Assembly (NCBI GenBank): GCA_964019055.1
Contig: OZ025217.1
Span: 5,006,617-5,070,616, forward strand
From: Anthopleura xanthogrammica
Lineage: Eukaryota > Cnidaria > Anthozoa > Actiniaria > Actiniidae
DNA length: 64,000 bases
Direction of reading: 5' to 3'
Shown piece after piece: positions 1 through 13,300 of the stretch. Below the pieces are notes generated by a model. It searched no databases, was not told the origin of the DNA, and worked only from the letters and a program-made list of their open reading frames with translations. The position numbers and the translations under genes were made by a program. The stretch's first letter is position 1, and each line of letters opens with the position of its first letter.

Positions 1-24
1 TTCCTCACCCCATTGCCACGGGCT

Positions 25-250
25 GTTAGTAATAGTAAAGAATATATTACATGCTATTGAGGTTAACACTGAGCAAGAGAGAACTCGAAACTGGAGTATT
101 TGTTGCAAGCAATGTTGCTGAGGTTAAGGCCCTATGCGCCATGAGGCACAAGGAACATAGGTAACAGGTAATAAGTAATGTTGCTGAGGTAGAAAATGAT
201 CCTACTACAGCAACATTGCCTGCATTATTGCACACAATGTTTCTCAGTGT
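25..250. repeat. Dispersed repeat with GCAATGTTGC motifs
   Basis: Contains inverted GTTGCAAGCAATGTTGCTGA / CAGCAACATTGCCTGC motifs. Related copies at about 12280-12465, 40545-40815 and 50735-50985. Confidence 0.5.
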
Positions 251-431
251 GTCACGTCTTTAGCATGGCTGAAACCCCTTTCTCATTTTTTGGGAGGGAG
301 GGGAGGGAGGGGAGGGAGGGGTGATGTGCTGGTTAGTAGTGAGTGAGTATGAACCTGGATATTCCCGAGATTTGGTTGTTGTTTTTGAATGATTAAGCAA
401 TTTTCAATCGTGTATATATACATGTATATAG

Positions 432-3400
432 GTCGATTACAGCAAACAGAAGACCTACAGACGTATTCCAGTGATGGTGGTGATGTGTCAGATCTTTGTG
501 AAAGGTACATATGATACTCAGGTGATTGGATGAGGGATGGGAGAGGAGGAGCAGGTGATGTCTCTGATATTTGGCCCATAAAATCTTGAAACCATAAATG
601 CATTCACACCTTGATAAGATGTTGTTCTCTTGCATTGCATGGTTTTTGTTTAATTTTCTTGAAATAATTTCAATTGATGCATAGTTTTTGGGTGCTATCT
701 GATGGTATGTTTGTTATGTTATGTTTTGTAGAATAACAAAGTTACAGGAGGAATTGTTTGATATTGCATCAAAGAAGTCTTATGGGAAGCTTATTCTTGA
801 ACGGTAAGTACAGCATGAAAATCGATGATGGCGTAGTGCTCATTAGTGCATTTGCCTCTCACCTCTGTTGTCTCAGATTCGATTCCTGGACTCAGTACGA
901 CATGTAAGTAGAGTTTGTTAGGTCTTTCCCTCTGGTTCACTTGACGTGTTATTTTGCAAACTCCCTCAACCTCACAATAATAATGGGTAATAAAGAATAA
1001 CTAAAAGATAACAGATTCTTGGCCCTAATGTTTTCCATTTAAGACCTTGTGTTATTCCCTAGAATATCATTTCTTTGTTAACAGCTGCACATGAGAAGAC
1101 ACATGAATATGGATACAACTCAAATGAAGAATCATATTCTTAAGAGAATGACACTTGGTCTGAAATGGGAAAACATTACACCCAAGCTAAAGAGGTCTTT
1201 TGGATTCATTTTCAATATAATTATTTGTTTGACTATTTTTTAGTAGGCTATTTTTTAGTAGCATAAAAAAATGCTGCCCCCCCCCCCCCCCCCTATTTTC
1301 ACCAGCCTCCCTTCCTGTAACTAATGACTGCTCCCTTAGAACTAACTACTGCGATTTTTCTTCACTTAGGTTACTCCAGGGCGATATGCTTCTGAAGATA
1401 CTTTTTCCTGACATTCTCAAAGAAAATCCAAACCAAGAAGATATTGACAAGATGAAGTAAGGGATTAACATGGAAAATGTAACTTTTTTGATTAATCAAA
1501 TACACCCATTCATATATAGTAAATAAATGAATGTCAGGGAAAATTCAAGGTCAGGGAATTGTCATGGAATTTTGATTTTGGTCAGTGAATTTTGCAATTT
1601 ACTCAAAAGTCAGTGAAAATTCAGAAAATTTCTCTCAGCCTTCAAAAAATCGTTTTAAATTCGGTTGGGCTTCCTGTGGTCGAACTACCATTTTTCATGA
1701 AATTTATGAGTGCATAGGGTGGTCAGTGAAAAATGCTTTTTGGTCAGGGGAATGTCAGGAAAAAGTCAGGGAATTTTATTTTTCCAGATGAGTGGGAACA
1801 AAAGAAAATTTCCAAAAAAAAAAATCGGTTTTAAAATTTTCATTTATTTCGGAATTTTTTTATTTTTCCTCGTCCTATAGAAACTAATTAATAAATATTT
1901 TTCATTGAATACAATTTCCCTGCAATCGTGGATATACACCATTTGATAACTTTTGTGATTATTCCACATTATTTAGCGAATTTGCTACAATTTGTACCAA
2001 GAATGACGACATCTGCTCAAAAATCCTTCAAAACCACCAGGTATGGAATACAACACTCAACAACAGTTATTAATCCTTGAAGAAGGCGTTGACATTAACG
2101 ACTTACTAGGGTTAAGTGGGGTCGACCTCGTGCTTATTCAGTCAATTTTGATATGTCCAATTACTGAATCATAATCTTTCCACAGCAGTCAACAAATTTT
2201 CTTTCAAAAATAATTAGCTTTCAATATGAGGTGTTTTTTTTTTAATTGTCTGGATTTTTTGGTAGATAATTCATTCAATTTAAATGGCTTTGTATCCGTT
2301 TAACCTTCTTAAAACAAAATCTCATTAAATATTTTCTTCGTTTTTACTTATGTGTAATTTTTCTAGGAACTCAACGAAACACAGCGAAAACTTGACAGAG
2401 TAAAACAACAGAATTATGGTAGGATTTTGTGATGTTAATAAATAATTATATTTCAAACTAACACTGGTATTTGGACGTAGACCCATTATTTGAATTGTTT
2501 ATGTTCTGACGACAGAAATCAAGAAACGTAACAGAGAACTAATGGCGAAATTACAGGTGAGAATCTACTGCAATTTTTAAACTAAGTTAAAATATTTTTC
2601 GTCTTAGTGTAAATTTGTAAATTGTAACAAATTTAACAGTCTTCTTGAATTCCTGGACAGCAAGACTTTCATTCTCTAAATTCCCGAAAAATAATATAAA
2701 AATTAACGTAAAAATGTACAGGATTTTTTTTTCGTTTCATTGAATTGTTTTACGAAGATTTTAGGAATTATCGCGCATTTCTCTTCGAAATATTCCTTGT
2801 GAGTGTTTGGATATTATTTGATTTGAAGAGAAATTCCATACAACTTTTATCTGAGCATGTTTCGGAGTATTTACCAATAAAAATTATTTGGAATTTTTCT
2901 TAAAATTATTTGAAATTTCTTGCTTTAAATGAGAAATGTCAAATTTCCTTTTTAAGCGAAAACTCGTACACCTTTTATCTGATCATGTTTGAAGCATGTT
3001 TTGGAATAATTTTTTTTTATTATATAGTTATCAATGAAATACCTATATTTCTCTATTTAAAAAAATTGATATTTTCACATGTGAAGATATCATCACTGTG
3101 GTAACATACTTCTTATAGCAGAAAAAAGCTCAAAAAAAGCTTTCTTTTCTTTTTCATTGATAATTATATAATAAACAGAATATTACATGGGCGCTTGGAG
3201 ATACGAATTTTATCTTCTCGTGTTGAAAATCTCTAACTCGTTTGCTGCGCTCACTCGTGAGAGATCTTTTCAACACTCGAAGATAAAATTCGTATCTCCG
3301 CGCGCCCATGTAATATCCTCTATTTATTTTCCTAAGAAAAAGTTTTTGGAATTTCCTGCTTTGAATGAGCAATGACAAATTCCCTCAAAATTTATTAAGC

Positions 3401-5598
3401 TATCTTAAGTTGTTTAATGGGGGTCGTGCAGTTATTTGGTGTACTGGGGGTGTTTGTGTTGAGATATGCTTTCATTCTATGAGACAATCGTTGAAATACT
3501 CTTAAAGTGTTTCAGCGAAGGCTCTACCTCCCTTAAGTCTAGACCATCTTGTTAGATCAAACGTTTGATGAAATGTTTGACGACTAAAGCCCCATTCACA
3601 CCAACTAACCTTGGTATTTATTAATTTATCTATCGCATTCCCTTCGTCGTTTGGCTGCCATCTTTATACAGGGTTAAAACTACCTCCCCAAAGTAGTTAA
3701 GTTAAAAAAGGTTTGAGAGTTGTTTAGTTAGGCGTACAGGCTGATGGAAGGGCACTAGTTCAACTAAACAACCTTCAAACATGTTTAAAGGTCCGGTGTG
3801 AATTTTGGTATCAATTTATCTTTTCCGTTTTGTTACATTTTTCTGGGAAGTTAATTGAAATTGTCTGTCTATTTCTGATTGCTAATGAGACACGGCAAAA
3901 ATCATCGACTCGTAAGAAAAATATATGAATACAAAATACTTTAGAAGTTGCAAAATATTGCACCAATGAAGTACGCCTGTAGTGTTTCTGTAGTAAGCCA
4001 ATCAAATGAGTGTGTTGAAATCCAATGAAATGCGCCTGTAGTAAGTCAATCAAACGCGTGTGTAGTAAGCCAATGACATGCGCCTGTAGTAAGCCAATGA
4101 AATGCGCCTGTAGTAAGCCAATGAAATGCGCCTGTAGTAAGCCAATAAAATGCGCCTGTAGTAAGCCAATGAAATGCGCCTGTAGTAAGCCAATGAAATG
4201 CGCCTGTAGTAAGCCAATGAAATGCGCCTGTAGTAAGCCAATGAAATGCGCCTGTAGTAAGCCAATAAAATGCGCCTGTAGTAAGCCAATGTAATGCGCC
4301 TGTAGTAAGCCAATCAAACGCGTGTGTAGTAAGCCAATAAAGTACGCCTGTAGTTAGCCAATGAACTGCGCCTGTAGTAAGCCAATGAAATAACACTAGT
4401 AAAAACGACGTTTTCTCATTTTTCTTCAATAATATCTTAGCGAAATTTATTTTTGTAGGATCTCAAAACAAAGAGAGATGAAACTTCAGATTCTGCAGCA
4501 GAAAGCCAAGCCCTTTTAAGGTAAAATTCAAGGTCTTCTCTTCCCTAAGTCTTTACATTTTCAATTTTTTCCGACTAGTACTCAGAAAGGGCGTGGTAAA
4601 AGTACAAATAAAGCGAGGTTCTTATGGCTGCGACAAACACACAGTACGGAGCATTTTGATTGGTTAAGAAGTGGTCTTGCGCTCTGTAATTGGTTCAGAA
4701 GATATCGTCAATTCCGAGTTCACCGAGTTCCAGGTCAGCCGGAATTTATTGATATTGTTTGCTAATCACTTTTCTGAGTTCACGACATGTCACTTGTCAA
4801 AACCATGTCTCCGTTTCCATGACTTTCCATAGCCACTGGTATTGTCATGAAAAAACTTTGATTGACGTCCAGCAAACCTCGTCCAGCAAATTGTCGTTAA
4901 CAAACAGATAGTCTTCTATGAAATCCGAATATTTATTTCTCGTCACAGATCAAGGCAAGAATACCGCAGCTTACTCTCAAACCAGCACGATATAGCTAAT
5001 ATATTCCAGGTAAAGACAAATATATGAAGAAAACATCTCTGCGCATACTTTTTATTCATTGGGGCAAGGAATTCACCACTTTCCATACATCGGTTCACTG
5101 GTCAAACACAGAGCATTCAGTCGAGGCTGCAAGGTTCAGATTTGAATAATCCTTTGAAACTACCTTGGTGGCCTCGCTTGAATGCTTTGTATGTGACCAG
5201 TGAACCGATGTATAACAAGTGGCGAATCGATTTTTTCATCTTGAACGCAATGTTATTCCCATTTCAGACCACCTGTCATTCCCTTGAGTATCATTTCTTT
5301 GTGCGACGGTTGCGCATGAGAAGACACATGAATATGGATACAACTCAAACAAAGATATCTTATTCTCAAGAGAATGACACGTGGTCTGAAATGGGAAAAA
5401 ATTACACCCAAGCTAAAAAGGTCTATTTTTGTTTTCCTTCCGTCAGTTTAAAAACCGAGTGCCTCATAATTGTTTTAAAAAGCTTGACTTTTTGTTGATC
5501 TCCAGACCTTGATTGTTGGCAGCGGTATTAACTGGGCAGCGGATGATGACACAAGAAGACTTGTTCTAAGTATTGGAGAAACGATAAATGCAAAATAA
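432..5598 (+). CDS. CENPH: Centromere protein H, 5'-partial (nine coding exons)
   Basis: CENP-H belongs to the CENP-H/I/K/M part of the constitutive centromere-associated network at the inner kinetochore. Exons read in the sequence: 432-504, 732-803, 1370-1456, 1977-2040, 2367-2418, 2516-2556, 4459-4520, 4949-5009, 5506-5598, all with AG/GT borders and agreeing phases. They give 200 residues plus stop. The middle is charged coiled coil (ELNETQRKLDRVKQQNYEIK region). The last exon carries the family's C-terminal signature: TLIVGSGINWAADDDTRRLV against the vertebrate NLILGSKVNWAEDPALKEIV pattern. Vertebrate CENP-H is about 247 residues, so roughly 45 N-terminal residues are missing; the first exon starts inside a codon (second base), so the start lies upstream of 432, probably outside the window. 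The first listed exon has a weak donor (GTACAT) and is least certain. The gene converges on the Wnt gene. Confidence 0.85.
822..1012 (+). mobile_element. tRNA-derived SINE
   Basis: Pol III A box (TGGCGTAGTGC, 829-839) and B box (GATTCGATTCC, about 876-886), then a tail with GTAGAGTTTGTTAGGTC shared with other copies. In a CENPH intron. Confidence 0.6.
990..1203. mobile_element. MITE family A, copy 1
   Basis: Imperfect terminal inverted repeats around TTCCATTTAAGACC and TGGTCTGAAATGGGA, with a GAAGACACATGAATATGGAT core shared with copies at 5221-5432 and 36207-36423. Confidence 0.55.
3178..3315. mobile_element. Palindromic MITE
   Basis: TATTACATGGGCGC…GAGATACGAATTTTATCTTC is mirrored by GAAGATAAAATTCGTATCTC…GCGCCCATGTAATA. 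In a CENPH intron. Confidence 0.65.
3965..4392. repeat. 24-bp minisatellite in a CENPH intron
   Basis: About 16-17 copies of a 24-bp unit (AAATGCGCCTGTAGTAAGCC core). Because 24 is a multiple of 3, long spurious frames run across it on both strands. Confidence 0.9.
5221..5432. mobile_element. MITE family A, copy 2
   Basis: Ends CCCATTTCAGACCAC and GTGGTCTGAAATGGG are near-perfect inverted repeats. In the last CENPH intron. Confidence 0.6.
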
Positions 5599-5599
5599 A
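5594..5599 (+). terminator. Poly(A) signal of CENPH overlapping the stop codon
   Basis: AATAAA spans the TAA stop (5596-5598), implying a very short 3' UTR unless a later signal is used. Seen in sequence; its use is inferred. Confidence 0.45.
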
Positions 5600-5689
5600 G
5601 GTTTGATTTTAGTTATAAATTACACGAGATTGCCTCGAGTATAGATTTTTTTGGCTGTTCTTCAAATTTAGTGCCCATATTTCGTGACC

Positions 5690-5900
5690 AATAAAAAATT
5701 TGAAAGAAAGAGGGAAACGAACTTGAAGAGAAATAAAGAGAAAGATGAAAAAGAAAATGGAAGAAGTAGATAGAAAGAGATTCCGAAAAAGAAAAAGATA
5801 GAAAGAACGAACGAACGAAAAGAAGAAAAGAAAGGAAAAAAGAATTCAAAACACAGAAGCAGAAAGCATGGAAACAGAAAAGGACCAGAAAAGAAGTTTG
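5690..5900. repeat. Purine-rich tract
   Basis: About 200 bp of GAAA/GAAAG-type sequence on the plus strand, just downstream of CENPH. Confidence 0.7.
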
Positions 5901-6214
5901 AACTGAAAGAAGATGAAAGAAGTTTGTTCAAACTGGAAAAGCATTTCGTTTATACAAAATCAAACGCTCTCAAAACTTCGAGTATGTCAAAATTTGGGCC
6001 TTGGTTTGAGGACCTGATTGAAAACACTTTAAATTAAGGTAAGATAGTTTTATAACTAAAATAGCTATTTGTGAGTAGAGTCGCTTGTTGTTTCTCTCCT
6101 GTTCTCCCACGGTTTTACTCCATGTTCTGTGGTTTAGTTTTCCTCCCTCTACAAAAATCAATGCCTAAATCCCAATTCGATCATGGAACGAAGGCCACGG
6201 GTTTGTTATCCCCT

Positions 6215-6545
6215 GGCTATTTAACAATTAGTCCTCGAGTCCGAATGGTCTACGAGTCAATAGCCCATGAGGCCGAAGGCCGAATGGGCTATTGACTTGT
6301 AGGCCATGAGGGCGAGAGGTCTAATTGTTTTAGTAAAAACCTACTAATCGGTCCAATAAAAGGATGCAAAAAGTTTTGGATTTTGCTTTAAATATATATT
6401 TTTTGGTTTTCAAAACCGGCGCTTTTCGCTACTAGAGGTCTATCACTAATAGACCCCTAGTAGCTCAGCCAATCACAGGGCTCGATTGGTGATAGACCAT
6501 TAGTAGGTTTTTTCTAATAAGTGCTATCCTCGTAAAACAAGACGT
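6215..6545. repeat. Foldback-rich repeat
   Basis: Short inverted pairs: CAATAGCCCATGAGGCC / GGCCGAATGGGCTATTG, and AAAACCTACTAAT…GGTCTATCAC against GTGATAGACCATTAGTAGG. Confidence 0.5.
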
Positions 6546-7008
6546 TATTTAGGAATTGATATTGGTTTGAATAAGTAAAAAAAAACTAGAATTTTGAGTT
6601 TTGTTGAAGACATGTTTCGACTCTAAAGAAGTTTTATTAATTTAACAAACATTTTATTTACAAGAACTAGTGATAACTTGACCTTAAAGTCTTTTATTCT
6701 ACCTGTCTTACCAAAGGTAGTTGTTGATACCTAACGAGTTTAGAGCTTTGTCCTTATTCTCAAAATCTTCAATTACTAAAAAAAAAAAACGCCACGAAAA
6801 GCGAAAACGTTCGCTGCTATGACATTAAGTATACAAGGACTGTGATTGGAAGAGACGCGATTTTTTCGTGCATTCTAATTGGTTCGGGTCAGAAACTTGT
6901 CATATGAAGACCTTACTTGAATTCTCGCTAATGCTTGTGGGATGCTTCTTTCTTGCATGTAGCCTAATAACACTGTTGACTATTTTTACTTTTCGAAATG
7001 CAACTTTT

Positions 7009-7014
7009 TTTATT
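7009..7014 (-). terminator. Candidate Wnt poly(A) signal
   Basis: AATAAA on the minus strand about 340 bp past the Wnt stop. Positional inference only; the sequence is AT-rich. Confidence 0.25.
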
Positions 7015-7352
7015 ACTTAAAAATATTAAATGTTCGCGGGCTAGGCCAGTTGTCTAACTGCCGTTACGAATCCTTTTGGCAGAAACAAAAAAAATGTCCG
7101 TACTGGTCACGTGACTGTTGTTTGCTCCTCTGCGCATGCTCAAAGCGTACTCAAATTTCCTGAGTCCTGATTGGCCCGTAGTTTTTGATATGTGGATGAG
7201 TAATGCCAAATATTCATATTCACGTAGAGAAAAGTAAATGAATCCATTTTTGTCCGTAGTGTGCGTTATTGAGTGCATCGCAAGACCGACACATCACGTG
7301 CTGTCCACGTGATAGTCCAGTTTTGTTCAAAATAGTCCAATCACGTGATTCC

Positions 7353-10300
7353 TTATTTACACGTATGCTCGAACCAGTCCTTTTCGCAGCGTTCACATTG
7401 TACTTTACAACACCATATAAATTCACAATTGCACTTGACCTTTGAGCTTCGTTCCACTGTGTTATACCCTCTTGAACAACACATGTGTCGGCAACCATCA
7501 TTACCCGCTGACGACTTATTACAAATTCTTTCTCGAGTCCCGAGGATCCCTAGACTTAAATTCGGTCGGCAAAAGTCCGGAGAGCTTTCGGTGAACACGA
7601 GACTGGAGGCTGGAGGTCTTCGGCCTTTTCCTTTTCGCTTTCGTTGTTTTCCTCGTTTACCCCGGGTCGTTCGTTGAAGCTTGCTCTTGCTAGAGTTGGC
7701 ACGGACGCGAATCGAGCGGTCGAATTTGATACGGAGTAATTCAGCGACGACACTGAAGTTTGGCATGGTCTTCCAGCAGATCTTTACCGTGCATGAACCA
7801 GAGACTCCGTGGCATTTGCAGCTCTTGCCCATGTTATCTCGCAGAGACTGAAACAATGACAGACACGGTAATTGAATTAGTGACGGTTAATTAGAATTCT
7901 AGAGACTTGGCTTGTTTTCTGAAAAATATATCCCAAATGATCACTCTCCTTATCCAGAAATATGTCCAACATAACCTTAGGTTTACTACCACTTTAAGAA
8001 AAATAACTTTGAGCTATTTTCCCAGCATATTTAGCCTATTTTTAAACACAAACGTGTGAACATAATTTCTAGAGTAAGATACATATTGATTTAATAAACG
8101 GCGCCGAAATTCAATTCATATGTTTGAGGTCGAGTAAAAAACCCCAACGTGGCTACTTTTATCTGCAGATATCAGGATATAACACAAAGATGTGACAATC
8201 TTGAATTAGATTTATTAATTGGCCTTGAAATCCCGACGGTGGGTCAAGGACGGCTTGTTTATAAAGGACCACGAACACGACATTTTTATTTTAATTGAGC
8301 AGTGAATATCTTAAAGAGGAAATGAATGTAAATGATCTCAGTGGTCGGGCACGACTTACAACATGTCACGTTAGACTGGTCGAATTGTAAGCGTTCGTGT
8401 TAAGGAGGTTCGGTAGCAGTTCGTATTTATCCGATCATGGTCGGGCGCGCACGAAACCCCGACGTCTGGAAATCTGATTCACCATATTGATACTTGTTAT
8501 GTATGGCCGGTACAACGAGGTTAGTTACCAAGATTAGTGTTCGGATTACAAAGGTTCACTATATTGATACTTGTTATTTATGGCCGGTATAACGAGGTTA
8601 GTTACCAAGATTAGTGTTCGGATTACAAAGGTTCACTATATTGATACTTGTTATTTATGGCCGGTATAACGAGGTTAGTTATCAAGGTTAGTGGTCGGAT
8701 TACAAAGGTTCACCATATTGATACTTGTTATGTATGGCCGGTATAACGAGGTTAGTTACCAAGTTTAGTGTTCGGATTACAAAGGTTCACCATATTGATA
8801 CTTGTTATGTATGGTCGGTATAACGAGGCTAGTTATCAAGATTAGTGCCGATCGGATTACAAAGGTTCACTATATTGATACTTGTTATGTATGGCCGGTA
8901 TAACGAGGTTAGTTATCAAGGTTAATGGTCGGATTACGAAGGGTCAGCAGGTTGCGTGCTATACCTTTGACTTTCAGTATTAATTATTAGCGGGAGATAA
9001 TTAACGAGCAGGTGTGTCCCGTTTGATAACGAACGGTAATTAGTTGAAAACTCTTCTCTTGACACTCCCAGCACACCTAACTAATTGCTTGGGCATCCTG
9101 TGGTGAAGAATGACTCACTCAAAGAGAATGCAGTAAGATTGGCTAGAAGATTAAGAAGATCCCTCATATCTTCGTGCAATATAATTTTCTACAGATAAAA
9201 CAGGGACAGAAGTGGAAAAAAAACCGGAATTCTTTGTAGTTGGAATCCAGAAACCTATAGTTAGGTCGGTTAACGTAAAGATCGTGCACTATTGAGTACA
9301 AGCACCAAACTTGGCACAAATGTTCGTTCGGGTATACTAAGTAGATTAGGGGATGGTGCCAAAAATGGTGGTCGGGGGGAGGCACGTCACACTCTCAACT
9401 AGATGAATAAACTTTATCAAAATTTATTTGAACGAAAACAAGGAACTCAAAGTTATTCCTGAGTAACTTGAAAGGGGCACTTGGATGAAAACGCCCCATT
9501 TTTTGAAAGTCCGAATAGTTCAAGTATTTAAGAATAATATGACTCAATCATGATTATGAAAACCAGATTGGCAAAAATTTTAGCCTGGAAGCCACTCGCA
9601 GTTGAGAAATTTTGGTTGAAAAACTAAAAGAACAATAGGGTTGAGTAAATGACGTCATTTACTCACAATTTAGATGCTGAAAAAAATGTATAATTTTTAT
9701 CCGCAAATTTTGACTGTGAAGAAAATATGTTGCTTGGCTACTATTGGGGCTATATAGATAAGTTTAACCAAGTTTCAAAGCATTTCCAAATTTCATCGAT
9801 TTTCATCCAAGTGACCCTTGAGATGGAACACCACTGAAGACAGCAGAATAAACCTGTGTACAACGACACTATACCGCCTCGTGTGGGATCAGACGGGATG
9901 GTTAAAGTGTGTATATATGATGAATGAAAGGGTTAATTGGGTTAATTGGAACATGTGATGCTATGACACGCGGTAAGGCACGTCTCAGTAAGATAGATTT
10001 GTCTAAGTGGGAAGAACATGCTACCCTGGATGAATGTAGTTTCTCGTTGATTATGATTACTTAAGAAAAATTAAGAGTGAAATGATAGGGTTAATTGGAA
10101 CATCTAATGCTACGGTAAGGCACGTCTCAGTTAGATATATTTGTCTAAGTGGGACGAACGTGCTACTTCTCTGGATAAAGGTAGTTTGTCGTTCATTATG
10201 ATTATCTAAGAAAAATTAAGAGTGAAATGAAAGGGTTAATAGGGTTAATTGGAACATCTAATGCTACGGTAAGGCACGTCTCAGTAAAATAGATTTGTCT

Positions 10301-13300
10301 AAGTGGGACGAACGTGCTACCATGATCCTGGATGAAGGTAGTTCGTCGTTCATTATGATAACTTAAGAAAAAATTAAATTGAAATGAAAGGGTTAATGGG
10401 GTTAATTGGAACATCTAATGCTAAGGTAGGGCATGTCTCAGTGAAATAAAACTGGTCAAGTGGGAAGATACGCTTCCATCCTGGATGGAGGCTCGTCCAT
10501 TATAATTACTTAAGGCAATGGGCTCGCGCACTCGTGCGCATCTTTCTGCGCATTTTTTTTATTATTTAGAATTGTATAACATATTGACCAAAATGTGAAA
10601 CAATACACTGTATTTATATAACTTGACAATTAGTCGCATGGCAGTCATTTTGTGTATGTTCGATGACTCGAGGCATGCGCGACAAAACCCATGGATTGGG
10701 CTACCTGTGTGCTTTCCGTTTGTCGCTCTTCATTTTGCGTTGCTTTACGACTTATATCTTGTAAATGAATACGGTGACCTATACATTTTTTTCCTGAATT
10801 CGATGTCTTTTAACTAAAGCTAGTACATATCGAAAAAAATAAAAAATCTATCGGTTTGTTTTCGAGAAAATCGTGAAACATCATCTAAAAAAGACTTGAC
10901 ATTCGCACGTAATTTCGACTGTTTTTCAAGTTGGAAATGTCAAAACTTAGCATTTTTCCTGAACTTTGTGACATTAAACTGTTTTTCAAGGAAGTTTATT
11001 TACTTTAGTACCTCTGAAAGCCTCTGTTTTTCATATTGCAGCCACCAGAATTAAACTAGACGTAATACTTTGAGAAGCGTTGTTTTCGTTCTAGACTCGC
11101 TGGGGAGTGCCGTGTTCAAGCTAACATAGCGCAAAATCTATGTCGATGACCCCCGATTTTTGTTGTTCTGTTTTGTCCATCTCAAAAACTATCTATATGC
11201 AAAATTATAGGAAAATCTATCGGTTAAATTTGCGCGAGCCCATTGCCTTAAGAAAAAACTTAGAGTGAAATCTTGCACAGACCCAGAGTGTGGACTTGGT
11301 CTTTCACTTTTAAATGGTTCACAGCCAATATTATTCACAACTATTTTTTAGCTTTTTTTCCATCAACACATCTAGTTCATCTAGTTCGAGTTTTAGTTCT
11401 ACGTTTTGCTTGCACGTTTTTGACTGACGTCCTACAAAACTCTATGTTAATGCGTCTAAACAACTATCTTTTGGTCAACGAAAATACCTTACACTTATGT
11501 GCATCTGTTGTGGATGCGCCATGCATGTAAAGATTTTGCACATGAAGATGCCTGCAATAGCGAAATTGCTTTGTGTGCATTATAGACCCCTTGCGTGCCG
11601 TCAAAGCAGCTCAATTTGGAGGGCAAAACAAAAGAATTTCAATCTCCTGAGAATTGGAAACCTTTTGTTTTGTCCTCCAAATTGAGCTGCAAGGAATTAC
11701 GAAGTGCTGCAAGGCGTCTATAGGACCTTTATACACTAAATTTCTAACTGGGTAACAAACAGTGAGAAAATATTAACATTAAAAAGATATCGATCCTCAA
11801 GAGGAGGATTTTCGTTATTGTTTGACCCCCAGATTGAGAACTGAAGATTTCTACGTGCGCAATCATAACAGCAAAACTGTTGCTAAGCAACAGCACTGTC
11901 GCTAACATTCCATCATGCCGTGAGATTCAAATACAGAAAAAATCTGTCGTATCACTTGTTAGAAATGCGTATAATTGAGAGGTTATCGAAGTTGTTAGAT
12001 GACCAGTTGAAGGTGGTTCACGTATGTCAAGACCAGATAAAATCAAAATTAGGTCAATTATCGGAACAGCGATACACTGCTTGAATCCGTTCCAAACTTA
12101 CGATTCAACGAAAGAGCTAGACCTAAGGTGCAGTAATTGATGGATTGCAAACATTCCTAAGAGACTCGAATAACAAAAATATGGCGACCATGTTAGTGGT
12201 ATAAACAATAGGTGCTAATGAGAAATCTTTCGTTAAAAACCACCAACATGGTCGCGGTGACGTAACGTACAATCGTAGAAATAGCGCAACTTTGTTGCGT
12301 TGGAATTTTCTTCGTTGTAGAGAGTAGAAAAAGCTTCTACTTCTGCAACAAAGTCGCGCAACGAAATTTGGTTGTTGCACGGGTTGGTAATACGAGCTAC
12401 ATTCGCTCTGCAACTTGCAACACGACAAGTTGCACGATTTTGTTGCTCGTATTACACACCTTAAATTACCGTGAATCTATTTGAGGATTTTGTAGGTACG
12501 TATTCTACAATATGCGAGACAGATTTGAATCGTTTTGGTAAATTGGTCATGTCAAATGAGACGAGAAGACTTATTTTGGTACACAGACACAACTCTGAAT
12601 GCATGTGTTTGTACAAGTCTTACTAACGGGGGGGGGGGGGAGGAGCTTTCAGGGTAAATGGGAGAGGAGGGGGGTTCGGTATATTCATATACGTACCCAA
12701 TTATACTACCCCCTATACGCTAGGCAAAAACTTCGCCAAGCCCCATCACCATAACCACCACTTCAACCCCTCTAATCTTTTTAAAAAGTAATATTTTTAA
12801 ACTCCAACTATATCACGAATCTTCCAGCCTCATTCGGAGACGAACATCGAGAAAGCAAGCAAGGGAGAGAGTTGTGCATTTCCCACTTTGGATGAACAGA
12901 AAATTAGGACTGAACGTTTTGTAACCCAAAAGTAAGCAACCCTCACCTTTCTTCCCGCCTCGTTATTGTGTTTCATCAACAAGTATTTGACATCCTTCAT
13001 CGGTGGGTCCCAGTCCATGAACTTCTTGGAGAATTCATCGCCATGTCTAACGTTCTGACTACAGCCACCCCATTCCCATCCAGGCTCGTTGTTCTTCTGT
13101 ACTCGTCCACGAACACGCAAATCGCAGCCACAACTGTCCCATTTACCATCGGCACAGCCCTTTGTTATTAGGTACGACACCCCAGCTGATGTGATGGCAT
13201 AGACGTACGCGCTTTCACGTGACCCTGGTAAACAAAACAAAAGGTGATGATGAATAAGATCTGAAAATAATAAAAAATGGAAGTAAGCCCGCAATGACAA

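Larger units (their letters stand above)
5599..7352. other. Intergenic region between convergent CENPH and Wnt
   Basis: Holds a purine-rich tract (about 5690-5900) and a foldback-rich repeat (about 6215-6545). No coding exon recognised. Confidence 0.6.

Noticed and set aside
3965..4392. Possible CRISPR-like array
   Set aside because: Units are contiguous with no unique spacers, in an animal intron.
3811..4429. Several long frames on both strands encoding repeated FIGLLQAH / WLTTGA / CACSKPMK peptides
   Set aside because: All arise from the 24-bp minisatellite, which leaves frames open without coding.
10623..10817. 64-residue frame inside the TTAA element
   Set aside because: No transposase motifs and too short for a DDD domain.
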